From positions 482,921 to 542,882 of the forward strand of contig NMRA01000188.1 in NCBI GenBank assembly GCA_002633005.1: DNA of 59,962 bases, written 5' to 3'. How positions within the stretch are numbered: the first letter of the stretch is position 1; every line of letters starts with the position of its first letter. Shown here piece after piece: positions 56,652 through 59,962 of the stretch. The translations under genes were made by a program, and so were the position numbers. The stretch comes from Phoronis australis. Taxonomy: Eukaryota > Phoronida > Phoronidae. Below the pieces are notes generated by a model that was given only the letters and a program-made list of their open reading frames with translations, ran no database searches and was not told the DNA's origin.

Positions 56652-58643
56652 CAGGGCTCGACGCTATTAAAATCGCCAGGTCGCATTTTGCGACCTAGCC
56701 ATAATCCCAGGTCGCATTTTCAAAATCCAGTTCGCAATAATAAATGCCAGGTGGCAAAAATTTCCCGCCATTTCTACGCGCCAAAATTGATTTGTTTTTT
56801 AGATCATTGAGAAAATGTTTAGATTATGCTCTTACCTGCAGCGTTAAATACTCAGATCCCAAAATTGACTTCGTTCACGCAGGTACGGCGTTACTGTTCT
56901 TCACGACCGCCATTGAAAGGCTCTAGAGCGCAAGGCAAGTTGCCGACGTGAACGTTGAATTAGTGCTCTCTAACTGACATGTGCATTCGAGTAGCTAAGT
57001 CTGCGATGTGAAAAGGGAGAAAATGCCCGCTGAAAAAGTATCCGGGATTTTGCTAGGTCTGACCTGCTGCTAGCTGTCAGCAAAGTCGTTAAAGAGTCAA
57101 ACCAACTCGGAGTGCAAATTTCTTCCACTTTTTGTTCGCAGCCCAAATTTTGCAACTTAACTGGACGTTTGAAAAACTTCTGACGATAAAAATCCGTGAA
57201 ACGATGCCCTAACCGATTGAACAATTCAGTGCAAATTTTACAACTTATGTTGTTTACGTAATCGGCAATTAGTTTTCTATGAAGCGAATAGCCTCAAAAT
57301 AATTCCCGACTACCTCCGTGCGGGTTTCCATCGGGTAATGGCAAATTTGCGCATCAATACCTTCCAAGTACGGGAAAAATAGGTCAGTCACAAAACGACA
57401 CGCATGTCACTAGTGTTAACTTTCTTTCGGAGGTATAAAACAAAGCCGGGATTTGGTTTTTACATATTGAGAAAAGAAGTTTTTTTGAAAACTGAATTTG
57501 TTGTGTAAAATGAGAGTGACACACCATATAGGCTCCGTGTCAATTTTAAAGCCCACGCGGTCGTTTGTAGTGCGTTATGATGGGCGCTAGCCTGAATTGT
57601 GGGCGCTTAATAGGAAATTCTCAAAAGTTGAGGGGAAACACTTAGTAGATCAGTGAGCGCTTATTGTGAAACACTTCAAAGGTAGGGAGTAGGCTTGTTC
57701 GTGAGCATAGTGGTTAACCTGAGTGCTTGCAGTAACAAGATATTAAAAGACTACAATGGTAAGCCGGTATACTCTTTCAAGTAAGACTGTCCCTATTCTC
57801 TTTTGATGTGCAGCTTTGAACTGGTGCACACGCATGAGTTCACGCACTTGAATCGCTGGAATAGGCCTCCACTTTACGTTGGCAACAACGCGTGAAAGAC
57901 AAATCATATTTGGCGCACGTAGCTCCAGAAACAAGTAAGGGGTTTGAGAATTTCTTGGCAACTGAAAGTACAGATGTGATCAATGTTTGGCGAATAATAG
58001 GGTTGTCATTTTAACTTTGGCTGTCTTATGGGATAAAAATGAGGCGCACATCTCTCAGTCACGATTGTCTGCCGGGACTGCTTGCACACTAACAACGGGA
58101 CCGACCAGTGCCGCAGTGCGATATCGGGTATTGTCGTGGATATTTGGTACATGTAATAAGGACATCTTACGCGAAAAATGAACATATTTGTCCACCACAG
58201 AGTTTGGTAAGTTGATCGCTTAAGAATTAATAGAAACACCGCTGCTTTGTGACGTTTTATCACGTGTTATGCAGTGGCCCGAAACTTTCTCCGGCGAATC
58301 CGGAAATTTGCAAAAGTTGCGGAAAATGTTAGCCAATGAAACGCGTCAAAGATCGATTTTGCATATCCCATGTTCACGCGACTTGCTTACAAGTCATTGG
58401 GAGGGCTGTTCTCAGTTAGTGTTCTTTTGAACTTGGATTTGGCAACAACAAAATAATGGTCGGATTAACAAGAGTTGCTTTATATTTGCCAGGTATCTGC
58501 CGAGAAGTGTAAAAACTCAGCTCGCATTGGTTGGAAATTCCATGTCGCATTTTGCGACTTGATAGGAGCTGACAAAAATCTCAGCTCGCATTTCCAAATT
58601 TCAGGTCGCAAATGCGACCTGCAGCTCGTTATGTCGAGCCCTG
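56652..58643. mobile_element. ~2-kb non-autonomous TIR element
   Basis: The ends CAGGGCTCGAC (56652-56662) and GTCGAGCCCTG (58633-58643) are perfect 11-bp inverted repeats, flanked by CTGAC on both sides as a possible target duplication. Near each end lie several AGGTCGCA / TGCGACCT words (for example about 56678-56750 and 58545-58625), a subterminal repeat pattern typical of transposase binding sites. No transposase frame is present. Confidence 0.75.
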
Positions 58644-59802
58644 CTGACCATTCAGGACATCGCTTATTTTATCAGATCAAAATAAGAGAGCAGAAGATGG
58701 CAATTTTATCCATTTTGTAACAACGTCTGAGATAAAATTGTCAAAAATTGCTTGAATTTGGGACAGCCAGTATTGCCAACTTTTTAAATTTTGGTACCAG
58801 TTTCGGCTTTGAGCAAAATAATTAATTTTCCATTGCCCCAACCATATTTACTTCTACTATCCTCACTTGGCAGTAATGTCTCCCAAGTGTTTATGGTCTT
58901 GATGTGGAGATCTCAACAAGTACAAGAGTGAAGGGGTGACCAAATAGAACAGAGGAAAGAAACCCATTCACACGAGTCCAAGGATCACAGGGAGACACCA
59001 GACGGGGATCTTGGTGATGATGGGGGAGTGGAAGCATTTCTCCTCATTGGAAAACTTCTTTTCCAACCAGAGGCAGAGGGCACAGATATCTTACACCTGG
59101 ACCAGAGCTGAACGATGAGGGGTTTAACGAAAAAAAATCCCATCTGAAAAGGCCCCTGATAGAGGGCACACAGTGCACTCACTCCTGACTCCTGTTAGCT
59201 AACCATTTGAAAGCAGTTCTGTGTAAAATATTGAGCCTTTCTAACCTCTATAACTTTTAGCAGCAGTTAGATAAATTGATCACACGGTCACAGCAAAAGA
59301 TTGTTAGACTTTCAATCTATTACAATACAGAATTTCAGATGGAATTACCAACAAGACAGCATTAGTCACCCAATTTTTCATGCTGACAAGCATGAATCTG
59401 CGTGACCCATATCCGCACCCAAAAGGCGCCATTTTGAAACATATCCAAAACAAAAATCCAGGGGTGCAAACAACCGGCAACTAAAATCATTCGCGGTAAA
59501 AAGACACATGAAGATCTGTAGGAGCTAACTAAGCGGCTAATTTTCTATACAACCATCTGCTTAAAATAATGATCGGAGGAAACAGACACGAGATTAAAGA
59601 TTCATTGTCAGACTGCTAACCTCTATCCAAACAAAACACCGCCATTTTACTGGCGAATTTACAACCGAACAAAAACGAACTGTCAAGTCGTGTTTAGAGA
59701 TTTTTCCTAGCAAATCGAAACAAAGCAAAAGACAAAATTGTAGTGAAAAGGGTAAGGGTACATACATATTATTCAATGGAAATATGATAAACATATACTT
59801 AC

Positions 59803-59930
59803 GTCTAAACAATGATAAATTCAACAATTTCTCAGGAAGACATGTGTGTCAACTTCAACCCGCCATAGTAAAATAAGGACATAGCCTCACTTTCGCGCGG
59901 CATAAATTAGCCGGCATGTACTGACGTCAC
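59803..59930 (-). promoter_or_regulatory. Candidate brat promoter and non-coding exon 1
   Basis: On the minus strand a perfect donor AGAC|GTAAGT ends an exon at 59803. Upstream, at the window edge, is a full CRE TGACGTCA (59922-59929) plus CpG-rich sequence. Splicing to the acceptor at 50589 would give brat a short 5' UTR and a 9.2-kb first intron. The exon boundaries are inferred. Confidence 0.45.
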
Positions 59931-59962
59931 ACGTAACCACCAGGGGACGTAATATCACTTCA

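Overview
This is a eukaryotic window from a bilaterian animal, most likely a marine invertebrate. It is AT-rich, holds small exons with GT..AG introns of about 0.5 to 9 kb, and is full of short inverted-repeat elements. The species cannot be fixed from sequence alone. The Brat-type TRIM-NHL gene argues against a vertebrate. Two N gaps (34821-35236 and 48072-48402) and two single-N positions (25815, 53410) show that it is a draft assembly.

Three protein-coding genes can be rebuilt exon by exon, all on the minus strand. (1) A Brat/TRIM-NHL gene has three coding exons (45478-50568) and encodes 825 residues: RING, two B-boxes, coiled coil and a very conserved six-bladed NHL propeller. A candidate untranslated first exon and promoter lie at the right edge, near 59.8-59.95 kb. 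(2) A stand-alone Maf-type nucleotide pyrophosphatase (the Maf half of ASMTL) has six exons (27051-35835) and encodes 221 residues. (3) An ABHD18-family alpha/beta-hydrolase has ten coding exons (6163-19099) and encodes 482 residues. All splice phases agree, and every exon joins in frame to its neighbours. The three genes share an orientation but not a pathway: post-transcriptional/ubiquitin regulation, nucleotide-pool clean-up, and a hydrolase of uncertain substrate.

Region by region: 1-6.1 kb holds foldback elements, a 234-bp MITE with target-site duplication, a G4-capable tract and a decayed LINE reverse transcriptase. 6.16-19.1 kb is ABHD18, with minisatellites and foldbacks in its introns. 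19-27 kb is mainly repeats plus a possible CpG-containing promoter. 27-35.9 kb is the Maf gene, its last intron carrying a nested repeat array. 36-45.4 kb has a LINE remnant and then a long stretch with no recognisable gene. 45.5-59.9 kb is brat with a 9-kb first intron full of repeats.

The most unusual signal is a dispersed repeat family, at 6.3-7.5 kb and 28.0-28.8 kb, whose degenerate ~145-190-bp units each carry a copy of a motif close to CCACTAGGGGGCAC, which resembles the core CTCF recognition sequence. One array sits at the 3' end of ABHD18 and one in the last intron of the Maf gene. Two direct duplications that abut assembly gaps (47.46-48.83 kb and 51.96-54.94 kb) look like unmerged haplotypes and should not be taken as real duplications without read support.
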